DNA from: Sepioteuthis lessoniana
Lineage: Eukaryota > Mollusca > Cephalopoda > Myopsida > Loliginidae
Assembly: GCA_963585895.1 (NCBI GenBank)
Contig: OY757934.1
Coordinates: 32,864,712 to 32,928,711 of the forward strand
Length of the DNA: 64,000 nucleotides
Direction of reading: 5' to 3'
Shown here: positions 21,721 through 31,699 of the stretch, piece by piece
Layout of the letters: every line of letters begins with the position of its first letter
Position numbering within the stretch: the first letter of the stretch is position 1
Position numbers and translations under genes: made by a program
The notes under the pieces: model-generated
Told to the model about the DNA's origin: nothing
Databases searched by the model: none
Seen by the model: only the letters and a program-made list of their open reading frames with translations

Positions 21721-22420
21721 ATTAAATAATTAAAAAATTCAATAGAATATAAAAATGACTTATGTTAAACTTCCTTAGAAAGAAGATCAAATCTATAACT
21801 TCCAGCCTTGAGGTTGAGCATTGTGTCTTTGGTGGAGACTTTTCCATCCTCTTCATCCAATATAATTAAGGTCTATTTGACTTAAGCTAAAAATCTAAGT
21901 GTCACACATACTACCCTAGGATTGCTTTGAGAGAAGTGGTAACAGTCATCAATAGAGAGACATGCCACATAACTTTTCTCAACTTTGTTTTGTTTCTTTT
22001 TCCTTTGTGAATCTGACTAGTGGCTTCTTCAGTACTGACCAAAACCGGCGGCCAACTTCTTTCTTAAAATCAAACACAGCTTATCTCCGGACATCTAGGT
22101 AAACAAATTAATGCAAATATATTTACTTCATTAGAACAGGATTTGGCTGAATTCAACAAAAATCGAAGATGGTATCCTGTGTTATAAAATAATTGTTTTT
22201 ACATACCTTGTATGAAGTGTTGGTAGTTGGAGAGTGAGGCAAACATGTGCATACATTTCAAATAATCTTTATTGCCTAACTAGGTTGTCATAACAGTGTA
22301 AAACCAGCAGCCACTTAGAACCTTACAGTACTATCACACATCCCCCACTATAACAGAAGTGAAGAAAAAGGAAAACAAAACAAAACAAGATGGAAAAGTT
22401 CATCAGTACATCTAAAGAGG

Positions 22421-22708
22421 AGGTGCCCGTGGTGTAATGGTTATCGTCGTAGGAAATGGACACGGCGACACGAGTTCAAATCCTGGATGAGGCTGTTCAC
22501 ATTTCACATAGCTCTAATACCCTTGGGAAAGGTATGAATCCAAATATTCTCCCTCCAGCTATGGGTAAATAGTAGGACAGACTAGATTCTTCAGCCTTAG
22601 TGAGGCAACTAGTCTAGGAGAATGAAAACTCTGAATTCAAACCTGTTAAACTCCACTTGAAAACTTGTGTTATATCCTGCCCGAGTGGAGGGGTTGGTAA
22701 ATAGGATC
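22421..22708 (+). mobile_element. SINE-Y, copy 3
   Basis: Nearly complete plus-strand copy: GGTGCCCGTGGTGTAATGGT head, CACGAGTTCAAATCCTGG B box, CTAATACCCTTGGGAAAGG core, end CCCGAGTGGAGGGGTTGG. A short direct repeat ATCAGTACATCTAAAGA occurs on both sides (22401-22417 and 22707-22723), a clear target-site duplication. Confidence 0.95.
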
Positions 22709-23034
22709 AGTACATCTAAAGAAGTTCGGAAGGCTGTCATTCATATTGTTGGGGAATAGTGACTTGTCTGCCACTTTGTGTTGTATGATGTGACTGCTGA
22801 ACCTCCAGATTTCAGTCTGTACTTTGGCATTCATGATACTGACTATGAAGTGCTGGTATATTTTCTAACGGGTTGATATTTTCATAGTCAACATCTGGGT
22901 TTATCAGGACTTTCTCCTTTGCATCTAATGTTGATACTTTAATTGATCTCCTCTTAATAGGAACGGATATACATTAGCTTGTTTAGCACCTCTCCTTTCA
23001 TTTCCCATTTATTTTTTGAGTGTATCTGTACTGT

Positions 23035-23278
23035 ATGATTAATCATACCATTGGCCTAGTGGTAAAGTGTTCGCCAATGGGCCAAAAATTCAAAAAATGG
23101 TACTTGATATCTCCTTGCTTAACATTCAGCATTATTATGTATGTTTCAAGGGTAAAGTGGAGGAATCCAGGGAACGGAGTAGCGCCCTCCCCTACACTTT
23201 GGTGTAGTAGCTATTGAAAAGAAAGCTTTCGAGTAGCCTTTGACTATGGTCACCAACTTACTTTTATCTGTACCGTAT
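23035..23278 (+). mobile_element. SINE-Z, copy 3
   Basis: Plus-strand copy with head ATTGGCCTAGTGGTAAAGTG. The B-box region is deleted (it jumps from CCAATGG to CAAAAAATGGTACTTG). The end is CCCTACACTTTGGTGTAG. It is inserted in Gypsy relic 2, with GTATCTGTACTGTA... on the left and ...ATCTGTACCGTATC on the right suggesting a target duplication. Confidence 0.85.
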
Positions 23279-23393
23279 CACCAGGTTTGAGGGACCAAGA
23301 CAAATGCGTAGAGAGCCACTTGGCTTTTCCACGATTACAAGGGAGTTAACCCATTCAGTAGGTTCACTGACTGATTTAATGATGCTTATTTTG

Positions 23394-23790
23394 GTCATTC
23401 TGTCCAGTTCTACTTTTAACCTCTTTTTCTGTGGAAAGGGAAACTTTTCTTAGAGGATTGATCACAGGCCGAATTGAAGGATAAATAGTTATGTGTATGT
23501 GGTGTTATGTTCAAAGGTCTAATTTTTGTCATTCTGTCCAGTTCTACTTTTAACCTCTTTTTGTGGAAAGGGAATCTTTCAGAGAGGATTGATCACAGGC
23601 GGAATTGAAGAATCAATAGTTATGTGTATGTGGTGTTATGTTCAAAGGTCTAATTTTTGTCATTCTGTCCAGTTCTACTTTTAACCTTTTTTTTTTTTGT
23701 GGAAAGGAAATCTTTCAGAGAGGATTGATCACAGGCGGAATTGAAGGATCAACAGTTATGTGATATTATGTTCAAAGGTCTAATTTCACC
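23394..23790 (-). repeat. Triplicated 131-134-bp segment in Gypsy relic 2
   Basis: Three tandem copies begin at 23394, 23528 and 23659 with GTCATTCTGTCCAGTTCTAC and share AGAGGATTGATCACAGGC. On the minus strand each encodes the protease-RT linker and the ELDRM start of RT. Copies differ by few substitutions and a poly-T expansion in the third. Confidence 0.92.
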
Positions 23791-24224
23791 AAAACGGTCC
23801 TAATATTTTCCAAGGAATACTGGTAGTTAGTATTAATGTTAAAAATCCACTTGATTAATTAAATTTTCTCATAGGTATCAGCATCTAGAATGGCTTGAGA
23901 ATTTGTGATAGCTTTTATAAACATAACTGAAGAGATAGTATTTTTGTGAGTTATTGAGCCAATGCATTTGCCTAAAACAGATATGCTAGTATTGTTGCAG
24001 GCAGTGAGAGTAACTGGAGTTGTCTTCCGTTTTTGAAGTCGATGAAATTTGTCATATATAGTTTTGAGGAATCAATTTTAAAATCAACCATAAAACAGAC
24101 AATGTTGATATTTATGGTCCAGAGTTTAACTTTCCCATTAGTAGAATGAGTTAATGGAAAATGTCGGTTCATTTAAAAGGTGTTTCATAGTGAAGACCTT
24201 TGATATTGATTGTACCCAGGAAGA

Positions 24225-24683
24225 ATTTTTGTCCAGTTGGCTGGGGCTGTAGGATACACTGACTGCATCTCTGCAGAGGGGTATGACCCCCACCCCAACG
24301 ATTGTCCTGAATATAACACTAAACAATCTGATGCTGAGGTTTCAGTATTGCTGGGGCTTTGGGGAATGCGGAGTACTCCTTTATTGCCATCGCTCCCAGG
24401 TTCTCTCTGTCCCGGAGTGGTAGCACTTGATAGGGTCCTATCTGTGGGTCAAATAGAATTAAAATGCGAACTTATACTAAACTAAACTGTTTGAATTAGT
24501 ATTGTTTGATTAAACTGAATAGCTTGAAATAGAAATGTTTTTGACAAACTGTGTACTTATAGTAAACTGAATTGTTTGAAATAGAATTATTGGTATAAAA
24601 ATGGATTTGGCATTAAATAACTTATAAAGGTCGATATGCCATAAAACCCAACGAACTAGCCAACCAACCAGGAAGAATTTTGA
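24225..24683 (+). mobile_element. W repeat, copy 2 (complete)
   Basis: The head CCAGTTGGCTGGGGCTGTAG leads through CTCTGCAGAGGGGT, ACACTAAACAATCTGATG, CCGGAGTGGTAGCACTTGAT and the TATACTAAACTAAACTG-type minisatellite to the tail GGTCGATATGCCATAAAACC. Flanking CAGGAAGAATTTT (24218-24230 and 24669-24681) is duplicated, marking the insertion in Gypsy relic 2. Confidence 0.92.
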
Positions 24684-25976
24684 TCGATCTGGGTTTTTAG
24701 TCAGAGTCAGATGACTCGGTGTATATTTTTAATTGCCGCTTGGATTTTTGGCAAAATGTCCTTTACATTTGCATTTTATGCATGGCTTGTGGTTTGTTGG
24801 GCATTGTTCATGTAGGTGAAAACTAGGACAGAATTTGCAGTTGATGTGGGTCTGTTTGCTGCGCTGTTTGTCATATTCATTTTAGTCTGAGACTATGTTC
24901 GGGTTCTGTTTTTCTGTTTACATTTTATGAACGAAATGACCATATCTGGAGTTACAAGTTCCTTAGTTTGCCTTTTTGTTTCTTCTGCATTCTGACCAAC
25001 TTGAATTGCCTTTATTAATGTTAAGTCAAGTTCTCTGAATAGGCGTTCTGTGAGACCTAAGTCCTTAAGACCGACTATTAAAATATCTTTTGTTAAGAAT
25101 TCACATGTCACCGAATTTGCATTTACTTGCATGTTGACGTAGTTCCATCACGTAGTCGTCTAACCTGATTATTCGTTTGATTTCAAGTAAAAAGAACTTA
25201 TTTCTTATTTTTGTTACGTTTTTTCTAGGTTCACAATAATCATCAAATTTATTAATTACTTTTTTAATATCCTTTTTATCTTTGATTTTTTAAGATGAAT
25301 GTGAAAAGATGCCCCTTCCTTTTGCTCCTGTACATGTTAATTAAATGAAAATTAGGACTTTTCCGGGTTTCGAATCTGATTTTCTTGCCTGTAAAAGTAG
25401 TTTTAATTCGTTTTTCACCTTCTCCAAGCTTTCCTGGTTATTTTTGAGTGTATTATTGGCGAGTTAGAGAGTGACGAAGAAGAGGAAAACGAAATGCAAA
25501 ATTCAACAAATTCGACGAAAAGAAACTCGAGTTCTGCATTAAAAGGGGGCTGAGAAACATAGCTAATCCCATTTCTGATACCTTATTATAACATAATTGT
25601 TATTATCACATAATGTTATAAAATAATTGTTTTTATGAAGTGTTGATAGGTGAAGAGTAAGTTGAACATGTGCGTACATTTCAAAGTATCTTTATTGACC
25701 AACTAGATTGTCTTTATTTAAAACAACTGTCAAATTATACAAAAGCAAAAATACAATGATGTTTTGGAGCATGAAGCCCCAGAAAGCGTAGGGGAGGGGA
25801 AAAGAGAAGCGGTCATCTGGTTTTCAAGCTTGTCTAAGGGACCCTAACTAGCCCCAGTAACCGACCCATTCATACGAAACAATAATTTCAATCACACTGA
25901 CCTTCCACATTGCAACCATCAAAATACCACAAACACTCAGCGTGAATCCTACTTAAAACCTTTGTGATAGGAGCCA

Positions 25977-25994
25977 AAAAAAAAAAAAAAAAAA
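25977..25994 (+). repeat. Poly-A run
   Basis: 18 consecutive A. It is followed by GGGCAGTGGTGGGCGG. It may mark the end of an old retrocopy. Confidence 0.6.
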
Positions 25995-26099
25995 GGGCAG
26001 TGGTGGGCGGATTGGAATGAGTAGGTATAATTCCAGGATACACAATGTGGAGCTGGGATGAAATTAGGGTCCTGATAAAAAAGAAAAAGTGGAGGGTCC

Positions 26100-27060
26100 C
26101 GGATTGTTCAATGCTGAATGACGTGACCTATAACACGCATCATATTGCTTGCTAGGGTTGAAGGGATATAAGAAACTAAACTTACTGGGGCTGGGGTCAT
26201 GAAGGAGGACCTAGACCATCGCTGACATGTACAGGAAGAGGAGGGAAGGATGACTCCAACATTGCTCCCTTTATCACGACCAGGCTTCCTGCTTTCACCC
26301 AACTTTCGTCGAATGCTATGCAGTCCAAGCTCTTTCTATCGCATCTAATCTTGATCTTAAGCTGGTGTCTTAAGAAAAGGATTAGATCTTCTATCGCGTC
26401 GTCCATATCACCAATCGAGCTACAGCTAGAATCGCGAGAAACATCTTTCGTTTCTCACCTCTCCACTGAAGATCAACATTGCTACGACATAACCAACGTC
26501 TAGCGGCACAAACTGCTTGGGCTTTCACCTCTCCGACGTGGTCCCAAAACAGGCGAATCCGCTCGCAGTGGTAGAAGGCGTGTTTTACTGTTTTCTCCAT
26601 ACCTCTGCCGCAGCGAGAACAATCGGGCATGTCCGCCAAGTTCGCTTTGAAGGCCTATCAGAAAGGGGTAATGCGTTCCGGATGACCGTCTGGTGAACGA
26701 GAAATTGGAATTGTTCAAGAAGCCAGAACCTAGCGTCCATTTCCATTGGGAGCGGATCTCCTTCAACGACAAGCCAATATGCCTTTCCAACGGATACAAA
26801 ACAGAGGCCTCCACTAACTCCCAATATAACATCTTTCAAGGTCAAGAAAAGTCCTTGGACTGAGGAAGCTTGCAAAGAGCCCTCAGCGGAGATAAGTCGC
26901 TTACAACAGCATAAAACCCAAAGAGGCTGCTTAGGACCTTACAATACTTGTTGGAATTCTCTTTGTTCTCCGTCCCACCACCAGTACGGCACAAGGCCTT
27001 TTTTAAAGTGGGTTCGGACGCAGGGCCGCAGCCCACACGCGTCCGGCAAAATCCAAAAAT
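26100..27060 (-). mobile_element. LINE-D fragment (C-terminal part with zinc knuckle)
   Basis: Minus strand. Frames 26875-26585 and 26639-26391 carry the C-terminal zinc-binding motif CSRCGRGMEKTVKHAFYHCE and LFWDHVGE, then AVARLVIWTTR near 26395. The frame 26406-26197 continues with LILFLRHQLKIKIRCDRKSL. Frame breaks separate them. A related copy at 54755-55040 shares the VIWTT, K-x-K-I and ER-K-x-LSS pattern. The local base composition is more GC-rich than the surroundings. Confidence 0.7.
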
Positions 27061-27175
27061 ACCTTCGGCCCCGTAGGCATTCTTCCTATGGGGGGACCTC
27101 AGACGCCAGGAAATAAAACAGCAAATAATTGGTAAAACAGTACTTGTTGGAATTATCAGCTAAAATAGTCCCGAA

Positions 27176-27420
27176 TGTACATATTAGGTTCAGTAAGGCA
27201 TGTCACCGAACTACTTCCTGGATTCCTGCGCGACAGCGTGTCACGTGACTGGTCTAGGGACGCCATATATATTTGGCGTCCAATTTGTATTCTTTCTCTT
27301 TACCAGCTAATAAAGCTTGTGTGTACACGTGCATATCGTTCTATACCCAAGATACTCGTCTGTCCTGACTGTATACTAACACTATGAGTCGTCCTACTAT
27401 CCACACTTTTACAGTACTAC
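27176..27420 (+). mobile_element. LTR-like module (TATA, palindrome, AATAAA)
   Basis: Within 245 bp lie CACGTGAC (27243), a perfect 8-8-8 palindrome GGACGCCA-TATATATT-TGGCGTCC (27258-27281) with a TATA core, and AATAAAG (27309). It starts TGTACATATT and ends near TTTTACA, as LTRs do (TG...CA). No internal retrotransposon domain is attached. A solo LTR is the best guess. Confidence 0.35.
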
Positions 27421-27429
27421 ACAACATTT

Positions 27430-27720
27430 TGAAAGAATACTTAAAAATTGTTACGATTTATTTTCAAATTGAAAATTAATGAGTCCAAGTCCAGCAGGTT
27501 TATCTGGCTCACATTGCACCAAGTAAGCCGACGACAAGCATAAGTTTAGCAGGGCACGAGCCGAGATTCGTACCCGACCTCCTTCTTCCCTAAAACTCTG
27601 ACTATAAAAAAGGCCTTGAGTTGTCTTGTCTGGTGGGAGGCAGAGACAAATACCGCTTCACTGGAAAAAGTATAACTAGTAAATAAAGTATTCTAGTTAT
27701 TTAGTTTTTATGAGTAAATA
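27430..27720 (+). other. Second TATA/AATAAA module
   Basis: CTATAAAAAAGG at about 27602 is followed after roughly 80 bp by AATAAAG at 27681, in non-coding sequence. It could be another solo LTR or a small promoter-terminator unit. Nothing coding is recognised. Confidence 0.25.
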
Positions 27721-27825
27721 ATTGATAAACTTGCTTGCTAACAATTATTTTACATTAAGCATCCACTCACTCGAAAAAAAAAAAACTTCAAAAAAATTAG
27801 CCATTACTATGCATTACTGCTATGT

Positions 27826-27892
27826 AGTAGCTATTGAAAAGGGAGCCTTCAGGTCGCTCTCGACTACGGTTGCCAACTTTTACTTATGCAAA
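27826..27892 (+). mobile_element. SINE-Z 3' end fragment
   Basis: GTAGTAGCTATTGAAAAGGGAGCCTTC followed by GGTTGCCAACTTTTACTTAT matches the last 65 bp of SINE-Z copies. Confidence 0.75.
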
Positions 27893-28150
27893 CCATATTC
27901 GGTTTTAATCATTAACTATTCTTATTTAGTTGATTTTCAAAACTTTATCATAATGTCATATTATAGTTGATATTTATGAAAATATTTTAATTATACATTT
28001 TGTGTTTACATTGCACTGGCAGAAGTTCACATGAACGAGAATAAAACTCCCTAAAATATACCTGCAGTAAACTTTTTCATTAAATATTCAATTAAGTATT
28101 TCTTCAAAAGAAAGTCAACTCTGATTATAAATTCATTTACAAATGAAGAT

Positions 28151-28156
28151 TTTATT
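28151..28156 (-). terminator. PolyA signal of the basic/acidic protein gene
   Basis: AATAAA on the minus strand, 33 bases after the TAA stop at 28190. This supports a genuine 3' end and a very short 3'UTR. Confidence 0.65.
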
Positions 28157-28189
28157 ACAAGAAATGCAAATATTTTGCCCGAGGAACGC

Positions 28190-28729
28190 TTATATTTCGA
28201 CTTGACTCGACACGTCGTTCCCGCGGTTAACGACAACCGGTTCGAGACTTTCCTCAACTTCCGGTTCCGTAGCTTTTTCCATAGTTACACAATCTTCGGC
28301 CTTCCTCTCATGTGTATATTGAACTTCTTGCGACATTTCTTCCTCTACCGGTGTCATCTCGTTTTCATTTTCAGGAATAATTTCTGAACCAGTTTTCATT
28401 CTGTCTTCCTGATGTCTACATTCGCTTCCTCTTTCTTCATTTTCTAAGTGACTCTTCCTTCTCCTCCTCTTTTTCCTGATTGTTTTTTTCGACGTTTTAC
28501 TCTTTCTGGAAAAGACACTCTCAAAGTGCCTAAATTTTCTTTTCTTGGAACGTCTTTGGGACGAACTCGAAGATCGCCGAGCATACCTAAAAGTAGTGGT
28601 TTTCCTTTTGGACACTGGAGACGAATATCGTCGAGATGAAGGATATCGATAATAGCGATACGGGTTCCTTTTAGGGGCTTTTTTAGAAATCTTTGAGTGG
28701 TAATAGCTTCTTTGGTGCACAATCTTCAT
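28190..28729 (-). CDS. Arg/Ser-rich then Glu-rich protein, 179 codons
   Basis: I do not recognise a family. Residues 1-90 are very basic: YHSKISKKAPKRNPYRYYRY, SSRRYSSPVSKRK, a RRSSSSSQRRSKKRK block and IRKKRRRRKSH. Residues 91-179 are acidic (ENENEMTPVEEEMSQ, EPEVEESLEPVV) and end SSQVEI. No Cys/His finger, membrane segment or signal peptide is seen; bipartite nuclear localisation signals are obvious. The Tyr/Arg/Ser-rich half resembles RS-domain splicing factors or sperm nuclear basic proteins. The ATG has A at -3 and an in-frame TAA 15 bases upstream, favouring this start for an unspliced message; a TTTTTTAAAACAG acceptor 8 bases before it would instead allow a terminal exon. Codon use is more GC-rich than the flanks. 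AATAAA follows closely. Likely a real gene. Confidence 0.65.
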   Translation of the reverse strand: MKIVHQRSYYHSKISKKAPKRNPYRYYRYPSSRRYSSPVSKRKTTTFRYARRSSSSSQRRSKKRKFRHFESVFSRKSKTSKKTIRKKRRRRKSHLENEERGSECRHQEDRMKTGSEIIPENENEMTPVEEEMSQEVQYTHERKAEDCVTMEKATEPEVEESLEPVVVNRGNDVSSQVEI

Positions 28730-28868
28730 TCTGCTTCTGTTTTAAAAAATTAATCTAAGATTTTGAATTTTTTGTGTGCTTCTTTAGGCAGAGAACTTTC
28801 AGTTGTTGAAGGTCGAAATGTTGCTGTAAGAAGGAATAAAATAAGAAAGGACGTTTACTAACGGTGAA

Positions 28869-28908
28869 ACGTCATCATTTACAAGTGACGAATTCTATTG
28901 TATGACGT
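28869..28908 (-). promoter_or_regulatory. CRE-like site cluster upstream of the basic/acidic gene
   Basis: ACGTCA (28869-28874), TGACG (28886-28890) and TGACGT (28903-28908) lie within 40 bp, about 140-180 bp upstream of the ATG. These match CREB/CREM/ATF sites. A TATATA stretch lies further out at about 28942. Function is inferred from motif density only. Confidence 0.3.
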
Positions 28909-28959
28909 TACCAAGATGAGATCATTTATTATTTTAGGGGTGTATATATTTGTATTCAC

Positions 28960-29703
28960 AAAAGGTCGCTATTTCAAGGTAATCTACCAAATGGCTTTTT
29001 TTCTAAAACATGAATAAATTTTCTTAAAAATCATTTGAAGACAAAATAAGATTTAGCAAAATTCTATCTTGCTAAGTAAATTAGGACTGGGGTTTTGAAG
29101 TAAATATTTTCTCCTCTAAAACTTAATTTGCGTGACATGTTGGCGATATTTTCAACTACAATCTTCTATCATGAACACTTTTTTAAAAAACTTGAACTCG
29201 TTAATAAATATCAATAGAAACATTACTTGTTCTTGCCCATGGTATCTGGCGTCTTACAAAAAGTCATTTTAGCAAATTTCTAGACAAAATATATGACTAA
29301 GATTTTAAACTAAAGAATTAGGAAATATTTTTGCATATCAATAGAACGACTCAAAGATTGCGTTGAAAATAAATATCTATATAGATCTCTCACTAATTTT
29401 ACAAATGTAATTACTTTTAACGTTAAAACAGTAAATAGAATAAACCAGCTAGTCAGAATATTGAAAACCATAATTCAAAATTCTATTAATTATATTGACA
29501 GCTTCAAATAAATCACTTTTAATTCTTCCTTCTAGTTAAGTAGTTACTCCTAATTTCTTTAATCTCTCTCTATAACTGTAATCTTTAATCCTTTTTATTA
29601 TCTTTTAGTGAATCTCTACCCAAGTTTTCTCTCGAGAATAGGTTTGAATGCCTAAAAGAAGAGAAAACTATGGACTCAAATAACTCAATGATATCTAGAT
29701 TAT
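28960..29703. other. Intergenic, nothing recognised
   Basis: AT-rich sequence between the basic/acidic gene promoter region and the mariner element; no repeat or gene seen. Confidence 0.4.
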
Positions 29704-29706
29704 GTA

Positions 29707-30605
29707 CGAGGTGCATACGATAAGTTTCCAGACTATTTTCGTATGGACACTTTTATTGATAGTACACACATGAAACTCTAGTCCCCTTCGAAGTAATCTC
29801 CTCTGGCTGCAATGCACTTGTTGTACCGTTCCAACAACTTCTGGAAGACCCCATAGAAGTCCTCTTGGGTGAGTGTGTCAATGACCTTTGTCACAGTCTC
29901 TTTCATCTCAATTGTCTCATAACAACAGCCTCTGAGCTTAGGGAATAACCAAAAGTCACAGGGACCAAGGTCTGGACTATAGGGAGGGTGAAGAACTGTC
30001 TTGATACCCATCTTGGTCAAATAGTCTGTGACAAGAATGGAGTTATGGACTGGTGCATTGTCCTGATGGAAATGCCATTGACCCGATTTGAAGAGTGCTG
30101 GCCTCTTCCCAAGGAATCTCTTCCTTAACTCCTTTAAAACAAAAACATAGTAACCCTAAACCTAACACTTTGGCCAATCAACTTTGGTGTATTGACTTCC
30201 TTACTCCTCCCACACCTCTCATCATCCCTCACAGACTGCCTGCCTTCCTTGAATCTCTTATGCCACTCGAAAACTGATGCTCGATTCATGCAAGATAGTC
30301 CAAAAGCAGTCTGAAGCATTCCATACGTTTCTGTGACATTTTTTCCAAGTTTAAAACAGAATTTTATTGCATATCGTTCTTCTAAAATGTCAGATTGCAT
30401 TTTTTAAATTCACCAGCTGTGACAATTAGGCTTTAGTAGGGTGTATTCCAATTGCTGCTGTAGCTGTTCATTTGAACCTGAAATCCTAAAAATTGGTCAG
30501 TCATCTCATAAGATATATAGCAATAACATACTGAATTTTCAAGAGTCTTCGACAATTTTAAATGCTCATACGAAAAAAGTCTGGAAACTTATCGTATACA
30601 CCTCG
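29707..30605 (-). mobile_element. Mariner element 1, internally deleted
   Basis: The ends CGAGGTGCATACGATAAGTT (29707) and, inverted, CGAGGTGTATACGATAAGTT (30605) are near-identical and flanked by TA. On minus, the transposase N-terminus (ERYAIKFCFKLGKNVTETYG, then SVFEWHKRFKEG with its helix-turn-helix) is at 30400-30170. The C-terminus is at 30075-29778 (HQDNAPVH, YSPDLGPCDFWLFPKL), holding the second and third Asp of the DD34D triad. The middle, with the first catalytic Asp, is deleted and replaced by a telomere-like stretch (30151-30167, minus TTAGGTTTAGGGTTA). It cannot encode an active enzyme but keeps both ends. Confidence 0.95.
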
Positions 30606-31067
30606 TACTTATAAACAAGACGTGGATAAACTGCGCAGTGAACTACATGCTACTCTTTTGAATAAGTATTTGTCGATCACAGAATCATCTCTGTAAAGAA
30701 TCACTTGAGACTTTTCAGAAATTACCTAACAGGTAAATATATACGAAATGACTGGTCCTTGTCAATATAAACAACTACAATTCGATGGCTGTAAGAAACA
30801 AATTTAATACTCTTCAGGTGACGTACTCTTAAGGTAATATATGGACATTTTGTCACCGCCTACTTAGGAGCAGCAGCTAAGGGCATGCCGACCAAATAAA
30901 GTCAAAAGCAGTTCGAAAAAAAAAAAAAAAACGAGATAACATAAAAAACATTCCTACTTGATAAAAGAAACCTAACAAACATCAGCATGCATAAAATAAA
31001 GAAAACTCTGAAAGAACTAAAACATACCAAAAAAGGGTTTTCGGACTATTGTCTTCATTTTTATTGT

Positions 31068-31118
31068 TATTTCTACAACGTTTCGGCCGATATGTACTCC
31101 GGCTTTCTTCAGGTGTTT
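31068..31118 (-). ncRNA. Hammerhead-like motif in PLE tail
   Basis: On the minus strand: CTGAAGA, stem II GCCG/CGGC with a loop, GAAA, then C-GTT-G and TA (stem III of two pairs, GTA triplet). All core blocks are present, but stem I is weak: only the first pair next to the cleavage site forms. This is plausible as a weak or degenerate hammerhead. Confidence 0.4.
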
Positions 31119-31261
31119 GTCGAACTCGAGAACTTTCGCGGAACTTCGAACTACGTCCTTTATTGAATCCACTGGGGTCGCCTGTTCTGATTCCGTTTGC
31201 CATAACCGGGTACAAGTGTTAAGTATTCTTGTATTGTTATATAACCGTAACCCTATGTGTC

Positions 31262-31370
31262 TTGCTGGACATATAGTGTAACAGTTATAGGCGTTCGTTC
31301 CCTAAGCTTCTAAGGAGACAATCATTTGGAAGTTGTAGGTTCAGTCCTGACTGCAGGCGAGTAATAATAC
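31262..31370 (+). mobile_element. tRNA-like sequence (SINE head candidate)
   Basis: An A-box-like TAGTGTAACAGTTA (31274-31287) and B-box-like GGTTCAGTCCT (31338-31348) are about 50 bp apart, as in tRNAs with a longer variable arm. It is enclosed by the two PLE-tail arms. No clean acceptor stem is visible, so this is unlikely to be a functional tRNA gene. Confidence 0.4.
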
Positions 31371-31699
31371 AGGAATACTTAACACTTGTACCCGGTTATG
31401 GCTAACGGAATCAGAACAGGCGACCCCCATGGATTCAATAAAGGACGTAGTTCGAAAACCTTGTGGAAACGTTGTGGAAATGACAATAAAGATGGGGACA
31501 ATAGTCCGAAAACCCTTAATGATAAAAATCATCAAGCTTCGTCTCATAAATTTAGACAACTAATACAAAAAACAAAAAATCAAAAACAAAAACAAAACAA
31601 GAAAAAACAACCAAAAAACAATATGAATACATTCAAGGTAAAATCAATCAATAAAATCAGAAATTCTGCAAAAGATAAACAATCTCAATTAGCATGACA

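Larger units (their letters stand above)
22183..25740 (-). mobile_element. Gypsy-type LTR retrotransposon relic 2, invaded by three SINE-type repeats
   Basis: About 110 bp are shared between 22183-22300 and 25617-25720 (AACATGTGCATACATTTCAA, TCTTTATTG), which look like LTR ends with AATAAAG on the minus strand. Between them, on minus: a gag C-terminal stretch at 25132-24893 (GLKDLGLTERLFRELDLTLI), two Cys/His knuckles at 24860-24770 (CKFCPSFHLHEQC and CKCKGHFAKN), a protease-like stretch near 24150-23975 (active-site region IDSS, decayed), and the RT start near 23410-23280 (ELDRMTK, SEPTEWVNSLVIVEKPSGS, RICL). The rest of RT and IN is missing. Inserted are SINE-Y at 22421, SINE-Z at 23035 and W at 24225. 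A 131-134-bp segment before RT is triplicated. Confidence 0.85.
31035..31525. repeat. Inverted PLE-tail repeats flanking a tRNA-like sequence
   Basis: The left arm 31035-31215 (minus sense) and right arm 31381-31525 (plus sense) share ACTTGTACCCGGTTATGGC, GGATTCAATAAAGGACGTAG, GAAACGTTGT and GACAATAGTCCGAAAACCC. The right arm lacks about 45 bp containing the CTGAAGA box. Such GAAACGTT-containing tails are typical of Penelope-like elements. Confidence 0.75.

Noticed and set aside
22421..22500. tRNA gene (A and B boxes present)
   Set aside because: The head is one of four copies of a SINE-Y family with a long shared body, a target duplication and no proper acceptor stem, so it is a retroposon and not a functional tRNA.
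30151..30167. Interstitial telomere array
   Set aside because: Only about two and a half TTAGGG-like units are present, and the same sequence sits at the identical mariner deletion junction at 33743, so it is part of the element.
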